Positions 45,322 to 54,241 of a DNA stretch of 64,000 nucleotides are shown piece by piece. A model generated the notes under the pieces. The model did no database searches, was not told the origin of the DNA, and was given only the letters and a program-made list of their open reading frames with translations. The translations under genes and the position numbers were made by a program. This DNA comes from Pseudomonas resinovorans NBRC 106553 (GTDB taxonomy: Bacteria; Pseudomonadota; Gammaproteobacteria; Pseudomonadales; Pseudomonadaceae), in the NCBI RefSeq assembly GCF_000412695.1, contig NC_021506.1, positions 134,966 through 198,965 on the forward strand, read 5' to 3'. Positions within the stretch are counted from its first letter, which is position 1. The number at the start of each line of letters is the position of its first letter.

Positions 45322-46980
45322 ATGAGTGGTTGGCTAGCCCGTTTCTCAATAAAAACCCGTCTCATCGGCTTGCTCGTGCTTCTAGCATCTATGGCTGTCG
45401 GCTTGCCAATGGCTGGTCTTAATGGAATGCGCACCAGCAATGCAGTGATTGATCGGCTGTACAACAACATGTTGCTACCGATCGACAAGCTTGGCGACAT
45501 CAATAACCACATGCACAACGCGCGTGCTCAGCTTTTGCTTGCCCTTCAGCATGAGCCCGGAAGTGCCTTCGAGAAGGCGCATGATCATCCATCGAGTATG
45601 CATTTCGATAGAGTGGATAAAAGCGTAAGCATCATCCGTGAGCGCCTTTCTGACTACCAGCGTATACCAATGAGCAAAGAACAGCAGCGCCTTAGCACTG
45701 AGCTGCAGAACAAATTGTCTGATTACTTGGATAATGGTGTTCTGCCGACGCTCAATGCGATGCGCCAAGGCGACTATGCGGGAGGGAACCAAATCCTGCT
45801 AACCCGCCTTGATCCTGCTTTTATGACTACCTATGCCAGCTTGCGCACTCTTATTGAGTCGGAGGCGTCGGCAGCTGAATTAAGCTTTCAAAACGCGGAT
45901 AAGCAATTCGAGCGTCTTGTGGCGATGATAGGACTGGCGCTGGTAGTGGCTCTGTCTCTGGTCACAGTCACGGCTCTGGCCACTGTGCCAAGTATCACCA
46001 AAGGCGTTCGGGAGCTTCAAGTCGGCGGTCAGCAGCTCGCTGATGGCAATTTGGGCTATCGAGTTACCTATCAGGGGCGTGATGAGCTGGGCGAAATATC
46101 TAGCGCATTCAATGAAATGGCTTCGCGTTTTCACCACACCTTTCAAGAGTTGGCAGGTGCCGTGGAGCAACTGGCAGCTGCAGCTGAGCAGACGGCCCAG
46201 GCAAGTAGTCAAACCAGTGACGGTATCCGCCGCCAGCAGCTGGAGACAGACCTGATAGCTACTGCGATGAACGAAATGTCCGCTACTGTTCAGGACGTAG
46301 CGGGGAACGCTGCCAGTGCGGCACGGGCGGCACAGGAGGCCGATCAGCAGTCTGAAAGCGGCATGCGCGTGGTTCATCAAACAATCGCTTCTATTGACAG
46401 CCTCGCCAGTGAAGTTGAACACGCTGCCACTGTGATTCATGAGCTTGAGGCAGACAGTGCTGGTATTAGCTCTGTAGTGGATGTCATTCGAAGCATTACC
46501 GAACAAACCAACCTGCTTGCCCTTAACGCGGCTATTGAAGCTGCACATGCTGGTGAGCACGGACGAGGCTTTGCTGTTGTCGCGGATGAGGTGCGCTCGC
46601 TTGCTTCGCGCACGCAACAGTCAGCCAACGAAATTCAGGCCATGATTGAAAAGCTGCAGAGCGGCGCAAATCGTGCTGTTGCTGTCATGGAAAGCAGTTG
46701 CAGCAAAGCACAAGCTGGTAAGCAGCAGGTTGCCAGTGCAGGCCATATGCTGGAGCAAATCAGTAATGCTGTGGCGACCATTAATGACATGAATGCCATG
46801 ATTGCTTCTGCAGCTGAGGAGCAAAGCTCTGTCGCGGAGGAGATCAGCCGTAACGTTACCAACGTAAGCCAGATTGCCGAAAAAACTAGCGAAGCCTCAC
46901 GTCAGAATGTTGCCACCAGTACGCAATTGGCTTCTCTGGCAAGCCAACTTCAGCGTCTGATGCACATGTTCCGTCTTTAG
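45322..46980 (+). CDS. Methyl-accepting chemotaxis protein carried by the transposon
   Basis: 552 residues. A first membrane helix (about 13-33), a periplasmic four-helix-bundle-type sensor (about 34-190), a second helix (about 195-215), HAMP (about 216-270) and a full signalling domain with the hairpin tip [35 protein letters not shown] follow in order. There is no C-terminal CheR-tether pentapeptide; it ends QRLMHMFRL. It matches the size and role of Tn1721 orfI, a chemotaxis-like gene of that transposon. The ligand is unknown. Confidence 0.9.
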   Translation: MSGWLARFSIKTRLIGLLVLLASMAVGLPMAGLNGMRTSNAVIDRLYNNMLLPIDKLGDINNHMHNARAQLLLALQHEPGSAFEKAHDHPSSMHFDRVDKSVSIIRERLSDYQRIPMSKEQQRLSTELQNKLSDYLDNGVLPTLNAMRQGDYAGGNQILLTRLDPAFMTTYASLRTLIESEASAAELSFQNADKQFERLVAMIGLALVVALSLVTVTALATVPSITKGVRELQVGGQQLADGNLGYRVTYQGRDELGEISSAFNEMASRFHHTFQELAGAVEQLAAAAEQTAQASSQTSDGIRRQQLETDLIATAMNEMSATVQDVAGNAASAARAAQEADQQSESGMRVVHQTIASIDSLASEVEHAATVIHELEADSAGISSVVDVIRSITEQTNLLALNAAIEAAHAGEHGRGFAVVADEVRSLASRTQQSANEIQAMIEKLQSGANRAVAVMESSCSKAQAGKQQVASAGHMLEQISNAVATINDMNAMIASAAEEQSSVAEEISRNVTNVSQIAEKTSEASRQNVATSTQLASLASQLQRLMHMFRL

Positions 46981-47082
46981 GGAAACTCTGAAAAGCCCCA
47001 GCTTCGCGGAATTGATGCGCTGTAACCCGCTCGGCTGCTGGGCTCTTTTTCCCGAGAAAGGACTTCCTCAGGCCATCCTGAG

Positions 47083-48434
47083 GAGGGTGTTTTTAACTTT
47101 GTGTAAACGGTCATTTGGCAGGAGACTGCCAGCCTCAAGGAGTACCCATGACCGTAGTAAAACGCACCAAGCGAGCGAAGCCCGACCCTGAACTCGTTAA
47201 GCTCGCCGACAGCCTGCTGGTCAATTACAAGAAACCGGAAGATTTGATTGGCGAAAACGGCCTGCTCAAGCCAGCTCACCAAGATGCTGGTCGAGCGTGC
47301 GCTGGAAGCCGAGATGACCGAGCACCTGGGCATGGCAAGAGTGGATCGATCTTCAACGCCGGCGGTAATGCCCGTAACGGTCACAGCGACAAAACCCTCA
47401 AGGGCGATTTCGGCGAACTGCCGCTGGCCATCCCTCGTGACCGCCAGGCGCTGTTCGAGCCGCAGCTGGTGGCCAAGCAGCAAACCCGCTGGACGGGCTT
47501 CGACGACAAGATCATCTCGCTGTACGCCCGCGGCCTGAGCGTACGAGAGATCCAGGGGCACCTGGAGGAGATGTACGGCACCGAGGTCTCCCCAACCCTC
47601 ATCTCGACCGTCACGGACGCGGTAAGCGACGAGGTGAAGCTCTGGCAGGGCCGTCCACTCGATCCGCTGTACCCGATCCTTTATCTGGACTGCATCCACG
47701 TCAAAGTGCGCGATGCCGGCGCGGTGCGGACCAAGGCGGTGTACCTGGCTATCGGGGTCAATATGGACGGGCACAAGGAAGTGCTGGGGCTGTGGATCGC
47801 CCAAACCGAGGGTGCCAAGTTCTGGTTGCAGGTAGTCACCGAGCTGAAGAACCGTGGCGTGCAGGACATTTTTATCGCCTGCGTGGACGGCCTCAAGGGC
47901 TTCCCCGAGGCGATCGAAACGGTCTATCCGAAAGCCTGCGTGCAGTTGTGTATCGTGCACATGGTGCGCAACAGCCTGAACTTCGTGTCCTGGAAAGCGC
48001 GCAAGGAAGTGGCCGCCGATCTGAAGCTGGTCTACACCTCGGCGACGGTCGAACTGGCCGAGCAACGGCTGACGGAGTTTGAAGAAAAGTGGGGTGGTCA
48101 GTACCAGTCAATCGGCCTGTCCTGGCGGCGTAACTGGGCACGGGTTATCCCGTTCTTCGACCATCCGGCCGAGATCCGCAAGGTGATCTACACCACCAAC
48201 GCCATCGAATCGATCAACATGAGTTTGCGCAAGGTGATCAAGACCCGGGCCTCGTTCCCAACTGACGAGGCCGTGAGCAAGCTGTTTTATCTGGCGCTGA
48301 ACAACATCAGCAAGAAGTGGACGATGCCGATACGGGACTGGAAAGCGGCTCTGAATCGCTTCAGTATCCAGTTCGAAGATCGATTGATGCAGGATTAATA
48401 GAAATCCCGTTTACACATAATCCGGGACACCCTC
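47083..48434 (+). mobile_element. IS256-family insertion sequence
   Basis: Ends are gagggtgt on the left and acaccctc on the right; the inverted repeats continue with TGTGTAAACGG at both sides. Flanking 8-mers atcctgag and atccttag match at 7 of 8 positions, consistent with a decayed 8-bp duplication. It sits 3 bases from the inner edge of the transposon's right terminal repeat. Confidence 0.82.
47148..48398 (+). CDS. IS256-family transposase with two compensating frameshifts
   Basis: 416 residues from ATG 47148 (AAGGAG upstream). The DDE motifs are in place: YLDCIHVKVRD, ACVDGLKGFPEAI, and TTNAIESIN with the Glu. An extra C at about 47271 moves the frame so that the expected LTKMLVERALEAEMTEHLG is read as PAHQDAGRACAGSRDDRAPG; a missing C at about 47331 restores it at HGKSGSIF. 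So about 20 residues in the N-terminal region are replaced by out-of-frame sequence. Activity is doubtful. Confidence 0.88.
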   Translation: MTVVKRTKRAKPDPELVKLADSLLVNYKKPEDLIGENGLLKPAHQDAGRACAGSRDDRAPGHGKSGSIFNAGGNARNGHSDKTLKGDFGELPLAIPRDRQALFEPQLVAKQQTRWTGFDDKIISLYARGLSVREIQGHLEEMYGTEVSPTLISTVTDAVSDEVKLWQGRPLDPLYPILYLDCIHVKVRDAGAVRTKAVYLAIGVNMDGHKEVLGLWIAQTEGAKFWLQVVTELKNRGVQDIFIACVDGLKGFPEAIETVYPKACVQLCIVHMVRNSLNFVSWKARKEVAADLKLVYTSATVELAEQRLTEFEEKWGGQYQSIGLSWRRNWARVIPFFDHPAEIRKVIYTTNAIESINMSLRKVIKTRASFPTDEAVSKLFYLALNNISKKWTMPIRDWKAALNRFSIQFEDRLMQD

Positions 48435-48437
48435 ATC

Positions 48438-48475
48438 CTTAGCGTACGTTATTTTCCGGATTCTGCGGGCTCCCC
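48438..48475. repeat. Right terminal inverted repeat (38 bp, Tn1721 type)
   Basis: Reverse complement starts GGGGAGCCCGCAGAATCC and ends ACGTACGCTAAG. It is close to the Tn1721 terminal repeat, with a few substitutions (AAAATAA for AAAAAAT). Confidence 0.85.
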
Positions 48476-48649
48476 GGTAAGGACTGCCCCCTGGAAGTGT
48501 TCGGCATGAGCACACCTGCCTACCTGGAACGGAAGGCCGTCAAAACGGCTTGGTACAATCGGGAGTACGGCGGGGCAGGGTGGTGGTCGTGGAATGCCGC
48601 GGCTGACCCGAAAGGAAAAAATATCCCTCCTTTCCCTGCCAAGTCCTGA
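48476..48649 (+). pseudogene. 3' part of the small gene interrupted by the transposon
   Basis: Frame GKDCPLEVFG then MSTPAYLERKAVKTAWYN to a stop at 48649. It may be read from ATG 48506 (47 codons, tryptophan-rich centre GGAGWWSWN) but more likely is the remainder of the gene begun at 41484. Confidence 0.45.
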
Positions 48650-48740
48650 TCACAACGCATCGCTGAACAGGGATGTACTTGGGTTTCCGAGGCCTCGTGA
48701 GATGCTGAGGCCATCGCCAAATTGAACGAGGAAATCAGCC

Positions 48741-49184
48741 ATGAGCAACGTTGAGAAGAAGGAACGCATACCATCCTGCATCGGGCAGAAGCCGCTAGAG
48801 GGGAGCTACTATGCCTCCGAGTGCACTCTCTGCGGGTGGGTCGGTAGTTCGGAAGCACTTACCGACGATTGCCAATGTACTCAGGAGGTGGGCGACCGCT
48901 ACTGCCTGGGCGATACCGATGAAATTGGCACCGATCGCTTGCTCGAAATCGTCCAGGCCATGGCCCGGCGCCATGTTGAGTCGCAACAGGCTCACCAACG
49001 GCTCATTGAGCACACCAACGAAACCGAGAAGTACCTGGACGACGCGGCCGAGCTGCTGGGCGAAATCGTCCAGAGCGGCCAAGCCTACCGCGAGTGCACC
49101 GACAAGGGCAGTGCGACGGGCCTGCGGGTTGCTGCCGTGCTCGGCTACGTCGCTCAGTTTCAGCCTGAGGCGCATCAGCCGTGA
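48741..49184 (+). CDS. Plasmid hypothetical protein with Cys-rich N-terminus
   Basis: 147 residues with AGGAAA upstream of ATG. The N-terminal third has several cysteines (YASECTLCGWVG, DDCQC) typical of a small zinc-binding module; the rest is helical. It overlaps the next gene by GTGA. No known function. Confidence 0.65.
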   Translation: MSNVEKKERIPSCIGQKPLEGSYYASECTLCGWVGSSEALTDDCQCTQEVGDRYCLGDTDEIGTDRLLEIVQAMARRHVESQQAHQRLIEHTNETEKYLDDAAELLGEIVQSGQAYRECTDKGSATGLRVAAVLGYVAQFQPEAHQP

Positions 49185-49441
49185 CAGCTGAGGGAAAGGG
49201 CATGTCCTGGGCAGATCGAGCAGCACCGATTGTTGGGGAGGTAATTCGCCGCATAGGGCGAAGCGACAAGCAGGCCCTCCGAAAGGCGCTGGCCGAGGCA
49301 TACCCTTGGGGAGCACGAAAAAATACCCCCTACAAGGCGTGGCTCGCCGAGGTGCGCCGGCAGCTAGGCCACCCGCTGAACACGCCGAAAACAGATCCAG
49401 CGAACCAACAAGCAGACATGTTTGGCCAACGCAGCCAGTAG
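49181..49441 (+). CDS. Small plasmid hypothetical protein
   Basis: 86 residues from GTG overlapping the previous stop. Pattern KALAEAYPWGARKNTPYKAW then WLAEVRRQLG recurs in plasmid/phage small proteins. The C-terminus is polar. Function unknown. Confidence 0.65.
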   Translation: MTAEGKGMSWADRAAPIVGEVIRRIGRSDKQALRKALAEAYPWGARKNTPYKAWLAEVRRQLGHPLNTPKTDPANQQADMFGQRSQ

Positions 49442-49548
49442 ACCGACCCACCTAAGGCGCTCCTCGAGCATCATCCTGGATGGGTTGAAAGTGACCGCCA
49501 CATCCCCACCGGCAGGCGACCGCCAGCCGGGCCACCCAAACGGTAAGC

Positions 49549-49592
49549 TTGCATCCTCCGGCGTTTCCCGCATACTAACCGGGAAACGCCGG
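49549..49592 (+). promoter_or_regulatory. Promoter and palindromic operator of the xre-res pair
   Basis: -35 TTGCAT (49549-49554), 16-base spacer, -10 CATACT (49571-49576). A perfect 13-bp inverted repeat ccggcgtttcccg (49558-49570) / its complement (49580-49592) brackets the -10. This is the layout of an autorepressed toxin-antitoxin promoter. Confidence 0.75.
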
Positions 49593-49606
49593 ATAGGAGA
49601 ACCATC

Positions 49607-50056
49607 ATGCTTGCTGAAGTCCTACGCGACCACGGGTATTCAGCTTACCGTGCGCGCTTACAAATACTGCTGGAGATCCCAGAGTCTGCCAGCGACTTCG
49701 AGATTCACACCAGAATCAGCCATGGCTTTTCCGCAGCGCGGTTAATGAGGCTCACTGAAGAGGGTGTGGTTACCCCGCTGGAGCGAGACCAGATTATCCC
49801 GCTGCGCACCCTGAAAAACCGGATCGAGCGCGATCAGCCCCTCACTGTCGAGGAAAGCGACCGGCTCTTCCGATCGGCGCACATCACCGCGATGGCCGAG
49901 GCTATCTTTGGGGACGCCGACAAGGCCAAGCGATGGCTCTCCAAGCCCAAGGAACGATTCTCTGGGTTGACGCCCATGCAACTGCTCACAACTCAGCAAG
50001 GCACAAGCCAGGTTGAAGAGATGCTGCTGCAAATCGCCGAAGGCTTCGCTCTGTGA
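49607..50056 (+). CDS. Xre/MbcA/ParS-type antitoxin (DUF2384)
   Basis: 149 residues with AGGAG upstream. An N-terminal helix-turn-helix region (about 30-75) is followed by the DUF2384 toxin-binding domain (LFRSAHITAMAEAIFGDADK then AKRWLSKPKERFSGLTPMQL). It neutralises the RES toxin and represses the promoter at the palindrome 14 bases upstream. It overlaps the toxin gene by GTGA. Confidence 0.9.
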   Translation: MLAEVLRDHGYSAYRARLQILLEIPESASDFEIHTRISHGFSAARLMRLTEEGVVTPLERDQIIPLRTLKNRIERDQPLTVEESDRLFRSAHITAMAEAIFGDADKAKRWLSKPKERFSGLTPMQLLTTQQGTSQVEEMLLQIAEGFAL

Positions 50057-50490
50057 TTCTGTGGCGGATCAGCTCATATGCTGACTTGAGCGGGACAGGC
50101 GGCTTGCGCGTGAGCGGCCGTTGGCACCAGGCCGGCAGACCGGTCGTCTACACCGCGACCAGCCCGCCGGGAGCAATGCTCGAGGTGCTTGTTCATCTGG
50201 AAATTGATCCAGAGGATTTTCCCGCGACGATGCAGCTTCTCCGTATCGAAGTGCCTGACTCTGTATCACAAGCCCAGATGCCCACTTTGCCGGCTGGTTG
50301 GTCGGCAGAGACCGAGCTCACCAGAGGCATTGGTAACCAGTTCCTTGATGAGTGCAACGCACTGCTACTGCCAGTGCCCAGCGCTATCATACCGAGCACG
50401 GTGAACTACCTGTTCAACCCTCGGCACCCAGAAGCACAGAGCGCGACTATTCAGGTTGAGCTTTTCACCCCTGATTCGAGGTTGTTCTAG
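50053..50490 (+). CDS. RES-domain toxin (NAD-degrading family)
   Basis: 145 residues starting with GTG in the antitoxin stop. Typical RES pattern: LWRISSYADLSGTGGLRVSG, RWHQAGRPVVYTATSPPGA with the conserved R, Y and S, then MLEVLVHLE with Glu. RES toxins deplete NAD. Such pairs stabilise plasmids. A strong terminator follows 14 bases later. Confidence 0.9.
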   Translation: MILWRISSYADLSGTGGLRVSGRWHQAGRPVVYTATSPPGAMLEVLVHLEIDPEDFPATMQLLRIEVPDSVSQAQMPTLPAGWSAETELTRGIGNQFLDECNALLLPVPSAIIPSTVNYLFNPRHPEAQSATIQVELFTPDSRLF

Positions 50491-50504
50491 CAAGCGCCCC
50501 TGAA

Positions 50505-50542
50505 CAGCAAAAAGCCCAGCAGAAGTGCTGGGCTTTTTGCTG
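50505..50542 (+). terminator. Terminator after the RES toxin
   Basis: Perfect 17-bp stem cagcaaaaagcccagca / complement with loop gaag, containing a five-T run on the 3' arm. Confidence 0.9.
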
Positions 50543-50708
50543 TCTTGCCGCGATGAGCAAGTCACCGTCTTGACGATGCAGCCCTTGATTTCGAGGCCCG
50601 CGGCCTGCCTCGTCCGGGGTATGCAGGCTTCTTCCCTTCCAGGAAGAGCTGGCTCAGGGCACACCCACAGTCCGCTGACGCAAAACCAAAACTCATCTGT
50701 CCGCAAAA

Positions 50709-50746
50709 GGGGTCATGCCGAGATAAAGGGAAAATTCACTCACTTC
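50709..50746. repeat. Left terminal inverted repeat of the Tn4651-like element
   Basis: Starts GGGGTCATGCCGAGATAAAG. It shares about 30 of its first 38 bases with the sequence at 57999 and pairs with the inverted end at 58208. Confidence 0.8.
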
Positions 50747-50842
50747 GCTCGTAACGTGTTGACGCCAAGAAAGTTTACCAAATAGACCGCACAGCCTCTG
50801 ATCGTGGACTATCTTTTCTGACTCCTCAGAAAAGGAGTTCCT

Positions 50843-53800
50843 ATGGCTTCATTAGAGCGTACGGCGTATCCCACTCTGCCAAAGGCGTATTCAAAAGCTG
50901 AGCTGCAACGTGATTTTTCGTTCTCAGATGATGAGATTAAGTGGGTACGAAGCAAGTCCAAGGCCCCCTTTCACCTCAATCTCGCCGTTCTCCTCAAGAC
51001 CTTTCAGGTGCTCCGATATTTTCCTGATATCACCGACGTACCTAATCAACTGGTGGACTTCATTCGCGGAGAGTTGGGTCAGCGTAGCAAGGTGAAACTC
51101 GCGGAATACAAGTGGTTCCAGCAATATCGCCACATGAACGCGATCCGAGCTCGCCTCGGTGTGACGGCATTCTACGGCTCCGATGCCATGGAGCTCGCCG
51201 AGCGGCATGCCAAAGCGATGTCGTTTGTGCTTGACCAGCGCGCCGACATCATCAACTCCGTAATCGAAGAGCTGATCCGCCAGGATTATGAGCTCCCTGC
51301 GTACTCGACCCTGAATGATCTTGCTGAGCGAATTCATGCCGAATCCCAAGAGGCAATATTCAACCTTGTAGTAACCAGAACGCCAGTCGAGGTGATCCAC
51401 AAGCTAAAGGATCTGCTCGATACTGACTTCGGCCGACGCCAGAGCGACTTCAATGCGCTGAAGCAGGCGCCCAAGAAGCCATCTCGCAAGCACTTGGAGG
51501 TACTGATCGATCATCTGGCTTGGCTAGAGAGCTTCGGGGATCTGGGTGCCATTTTTGAAGGAATAGTCGACACCAAGATCCGTCACTTCGCTGCCCAAGC
51601 CGCGGCGTCGGACGTAGCCGAGTTGAAGGACTGCTTACTGCCGAAGCGCTACACGCTGATGTTGGCCTTAATCTACCGCATGCGCGTGCGGACCCGGGAT
51701 CACTTGGCCGAGATGTTCATCCGACGGATTTCGACGATCCATAAACGCGCCAAGGAGGAGTTGGAGCAAATCCAGGCGCGGCAACGCCAGAAGCTGGAGC
51801 AGTTGGTGGCGACCCTGGATGGCGTGGTGCAGATTCTGGTTCAAGAACCGGATGACCAGGAGGCTGGCAGTCTAATTCGGGAATACCTCTCCCCCGGTGG
51901 CAATCTGGATCGGTTGCGTGAGACTTGCGCCGAAGTACAGGCTACCGGCGGTAATAACTACCTGCCGCTGATCTGGAAGCACTTCAAGTCCCATCGCTCG
52001 TTATTGTTCCGTCTAAGCCACCTTCTTCAACTGGAGCCCACGACTCAGGATCGATCGCTGGTTCAGGCTCTTCAACTGATCCAGGACAGCGAGAATCTAC
52101 ACCGCGAATGGATCGACGAGCACGTCGACTTGTCGTTTGCGTCGGAGCGCTGGGTCAAGGTCGTTCGCCGTCCTGCCAGTGAGGGGCCACCGACCAACCG
52201 GCGCTATCTAGAAGTTTGTGTATTCTCCTACCTGGCCAGCGAGCTGCGATCGGGTGACATGTGTGTACAGGGGTCGGAATCCTTCGCCGACTACCGCAAG
52301 CAGTTGCTGCCCTGGGAGGAATGTCTCCAGCGACTACCGGCCTACTGCGAAAAGGTCGGGCTGCCATGCACGGCCAAGGAGTTTGTTGCCTCCCTCCAGA
52401 CTCAGCTGGAGGAAACCGCGCAACAACTGGACGACAAATTCCCATCTTGCCGAGGGGACGTATCGATTAACGAAGCCGGAGAACCGGTGTTGCGCCGAGT
52501 AACGGCGCGAGACACCCCACCTTCGGCCATCTCACTACAGACGGCGCTTATGCAGCGCATGCCGGCCAGGCACGTGCTCGACATCATGGCCAACATCGAG
52601 CACTGGATTCAGTTCACGCGGCATTTCGGTCCCATGTCCGGTAACGAGCCGAAGCTCAAAGAGCCTGCCGAGCGCTATCTGATGACCATCTTCGCCATGG
52701 GCTGCAATCTCGGCCCCAACCAGGCCGCGCGGCATCTGGCCGGTAACGTCACGCCACACATGCTGTCCTATACGAATCGCCGCCACCTAGCATTGGAGAA
52801 GCTGGACAAGGCTAACCGCGAGCTGGTGGAACTCTATCTGCAGCTTGATCTGCCTAAGCTCTGGGGCGATGGCAAGGCGGTCGCAGCGGACGGCACGCAG
52901 TTCGACTTCTATGATGACAACCTGCTGGCCGGCTATCACTTCCGCTACCGCAAGATGGGTGCCGTGGCCTATCGGCACGTGGCCAACAACTACATCGCTG
53001 TATTCCAGCACTTCATCCCACCTGGCATATGGGAGGCGATTTACGTAATTGAGGGGCTGCTAAAGGCTGATCTCAGTGTCGAGGCAGACACTGTGTATTC
53101 AGATACTCAGGGGCAATCGGCGACAGTCTTTGCCTTCACCCATCTGCTGGGCATCAACCTGATGCCGCGTATCCGCAACTGGCGTGACCTGGTGATGTGC
53201 AGGCCGGATCGCGGTGCGTCGTACAAGCATATCAACCGCCTGTTCACCGACACTGCCGACTGGCACTCGATCGAAACTCACTGGCAAGATCTGATGCAGG
53301 TCGCGCTGTCCATCCAGGCCGGCAAAATCTCCTCGCCTATGCTGCTGCGAAAACTCGGCTCCTATAGTCGGCGCAACAAGCTCTACCATGCGGCCCAGGC
53401 ACTGGGCAGCGTGATCCGCACGATCTTCCTGCTCAACTGGATCGGCAGCCGCGAGTTGCGCCAGGAAGTCACCGCGAACACCAACAAGATCGAGTCCTAC
53501 AACGGATTCTCCAAGTGGTTGTCCTTCGGCGGTGATGTGATTGCCGAAAACGATCCGGATGAGCAGCAGAAGCGGCTGCGCTACAACGACATGGTGGCCT
53601 CGTCCGTGATCCTGCAGAACACTGTGGACATGATGCGCATCCTGCAGAAGCTGGCCCGCGAGGGCTGGCAGTTCACCGATGAGGACGTGTCGTTCCTCAG
53701 TCCCTATCTAACCAGCAACGTCAAGCGCTTCGGCGAGTTCAGCCTCAAGCTCAACCGGCCACCGGAGCCCTGGATCAAGGACTCGGTGTTCCAACAAGCT

Positions 53801-53857
53801 GCCGGCTCGCTGCGGGTGATCACACCTCGCCAGCTAGATACCGAGAAAACTACATGA
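50843..53857 (+). CDS. tnpA: Tn3-family transposase TnpA (Tn4651 group)
   Basis: 1,004 residues, ribosome site AGGAG upstream. The N-terminus has a DUF4158-type DNA-binding region (SKAELQRDFSFSDDEIKWVR). The C-terminal half is the DDE Tn3 transposase domain (KAVAADGTQFDFYDDN, DTQGQSATVFAFTHLLGINL, and the helix with TNKIESYNGFSKWL). Intact. Length and the adjoining tnpC point to the Tn4651/Tn4652 group; the resolution genes of that group (tnpS, tnpT) are absent. Confidence 0.93.
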   Translation: MASLERTAYPTLPKAYSKAELQRDFSFSDDEIKWVRSKSKAPFHLNLAVLLKTFQVLRYFPDITDVPNQLVDFIRGELGQRSKVKLAEYKWFQQYRHMNAIRARLGVTAFYGSDAMELAERHAKAMSFVLDQRADIINSVIEELIRQDYELPAYSTLNDLAERIHAESQEAIFNLVVTRTPVEVIHKLKDLLDTDFGRRQSDFNALKQAPKKPSRKHLEVLIDHLAWLESFGDLGAIFEGIVDTKIRHFAAQAAASDVAELKDCLLPKRYTLMLALIYRMRVRTRDHLAEMFIRRISTIHKRAKEELEQIQARQRQKLEQLVATLDGVVQILVQEPDDQEAGSLIREYLSPGGNLDRLRETCAEVQATGGNNYLPLIWKHFKSHRSLLFRLSHLLQLEPTTQDRSLVQALQLIQDSENLHREWIDEHVDLSFASERWVKVVRRPASEGPPTNRRYLEVCVFSYLASELRSGDMCVQGSESFADYRKQLLPWEECLQRLPAYCEKVGLPCTAKEFVASLQTQLEETAQQLDDKFPSCRGDVSINEAGEPVLRRVTARDTPPSAISLQTALMQRMPARHVLDIMANIEHWIQFTRHFGPMSGNEPKLKEPAERYLMTIFAMGCNLGPNQAARHLAGNVTPHMLSYTNRRHLALEKLDKANRELVELYLQLDLPKLWGDGKAVAADGTQFDFYDDNLLAGYHFRYRKMGAVAYRHVANNYIAVFQHFIPPGIWEAIYVIEGLLKADLSVEADTVYSDTQGQSATVFAFTHLLGINLMPRIRNWRDLVMCRPDRGASYKHINRLFTDTADWHSIETHWQDLMQVALSIQAGKISSPMLLRKLGSYSRRNKLYHAAQALGSVIRTIFLLNWIGSRELRQEVTANTNKIESYNGFSKWLSFGGDVIAENDPDEQQKRLRYNDMVASSVILQNTVDMMRILQKLAREGWQFTDEDVSFLSPYLTSNVKRFGEFSLKLNRPPEPWIKDSVFQQAAGSLRVITPRQLDTEKTT

Positions 53858-54216
53858 TCAATGTTCCTCCCGCATCCTTTCGCGTTACACCGTACGGCGA
53901 AGTCGATGCGGTGGCGTTGGAAAACCTGCGCGACGGCTTCGACACCTCTCAACTGCTCCGGCTGGTTGATCGATTGGACGCCTGCTTGTTGGAACTGGGT
54001 GGAACCACCGCCATTCGCGACGAGCTGCTGAGATTGCATGCGATGGCTCTGACGATGGTTGAGAGCATCGCTCTTACGGTGCCTGCCGAGAGTGCTTGTA
54101 TCTGGGCAGAAGCCGAATCTCTGCAGACGGATCTTGAGGCGCTGGTTTCCTGGGCTCGCACTGCTCAGCTCATCATTGCGCCGTTGATCAATCTTGCTCC
54201 ACAGCACGAGGCATGA
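53854..54216 (+). CDS. tnpC: TnpC-like regulator of transposition
   Basis: 120 residues starting at ATG in the tnpA stop. Helical, with RDGFDTSQLLRLVDRLDACL and a C-terminal helix (LEALVSWARTAQLIIAPL). Tn4652 encodes a TnpC of about this size directly after tnpA that lowers TnpA level; position, overlap and size agree. Confidence 0.7.
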   Translation: MINVPPASFRVTPYGEVDAVALENLRDGFDTSQLLRLVDRLDACLLELGGTTAIRDELLRLHAMALTMVESIALTVPAESACIWAEAESLQTDLEALVSWARTAQLIIAPLINLAPQHEA

Positions 54217-54241
54217 GCGCTCTCGCCGATTTCGCTCAGGC

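Larger units (their letters stand above)
41520..48475 (-). mobile_element. Tn1721/Tn1722-like Tn3-family transposon with a chemoreceptor gene and a nested IS256
   Basis: 38-bp ends lie at 41520-41557 and 48438-48475. They share the inner CGTACGCTAAG; the right end starts GGGGAGCCCGCAGAAT as in Tn1721. Contents: tnpA (frameshifted), tnpR (odd N-terminus), an MCP gene, and an IS256 element 3 bases from the right terminal repeat. Tn1721/Tn1722 is known to carry a chemotaxis-like gene (orfI), so the gene set matches. Flanking 5-mers aacaa and ggtaa differ, so no target duplication remains. Confidence 0.85.

Noticed and set aside
46977..48065. 362-codon minus-strand frame over the IS256 transposase
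   Set aside because: Mirror frame of the transposase; composition is aberrant.
50365..50706. 113-codon minus-strand frame between the RES toxin and the transposon
   Set aside because: It overlaps the toxin gene and a strong terminator and has no recognisable domain or ribosome site.
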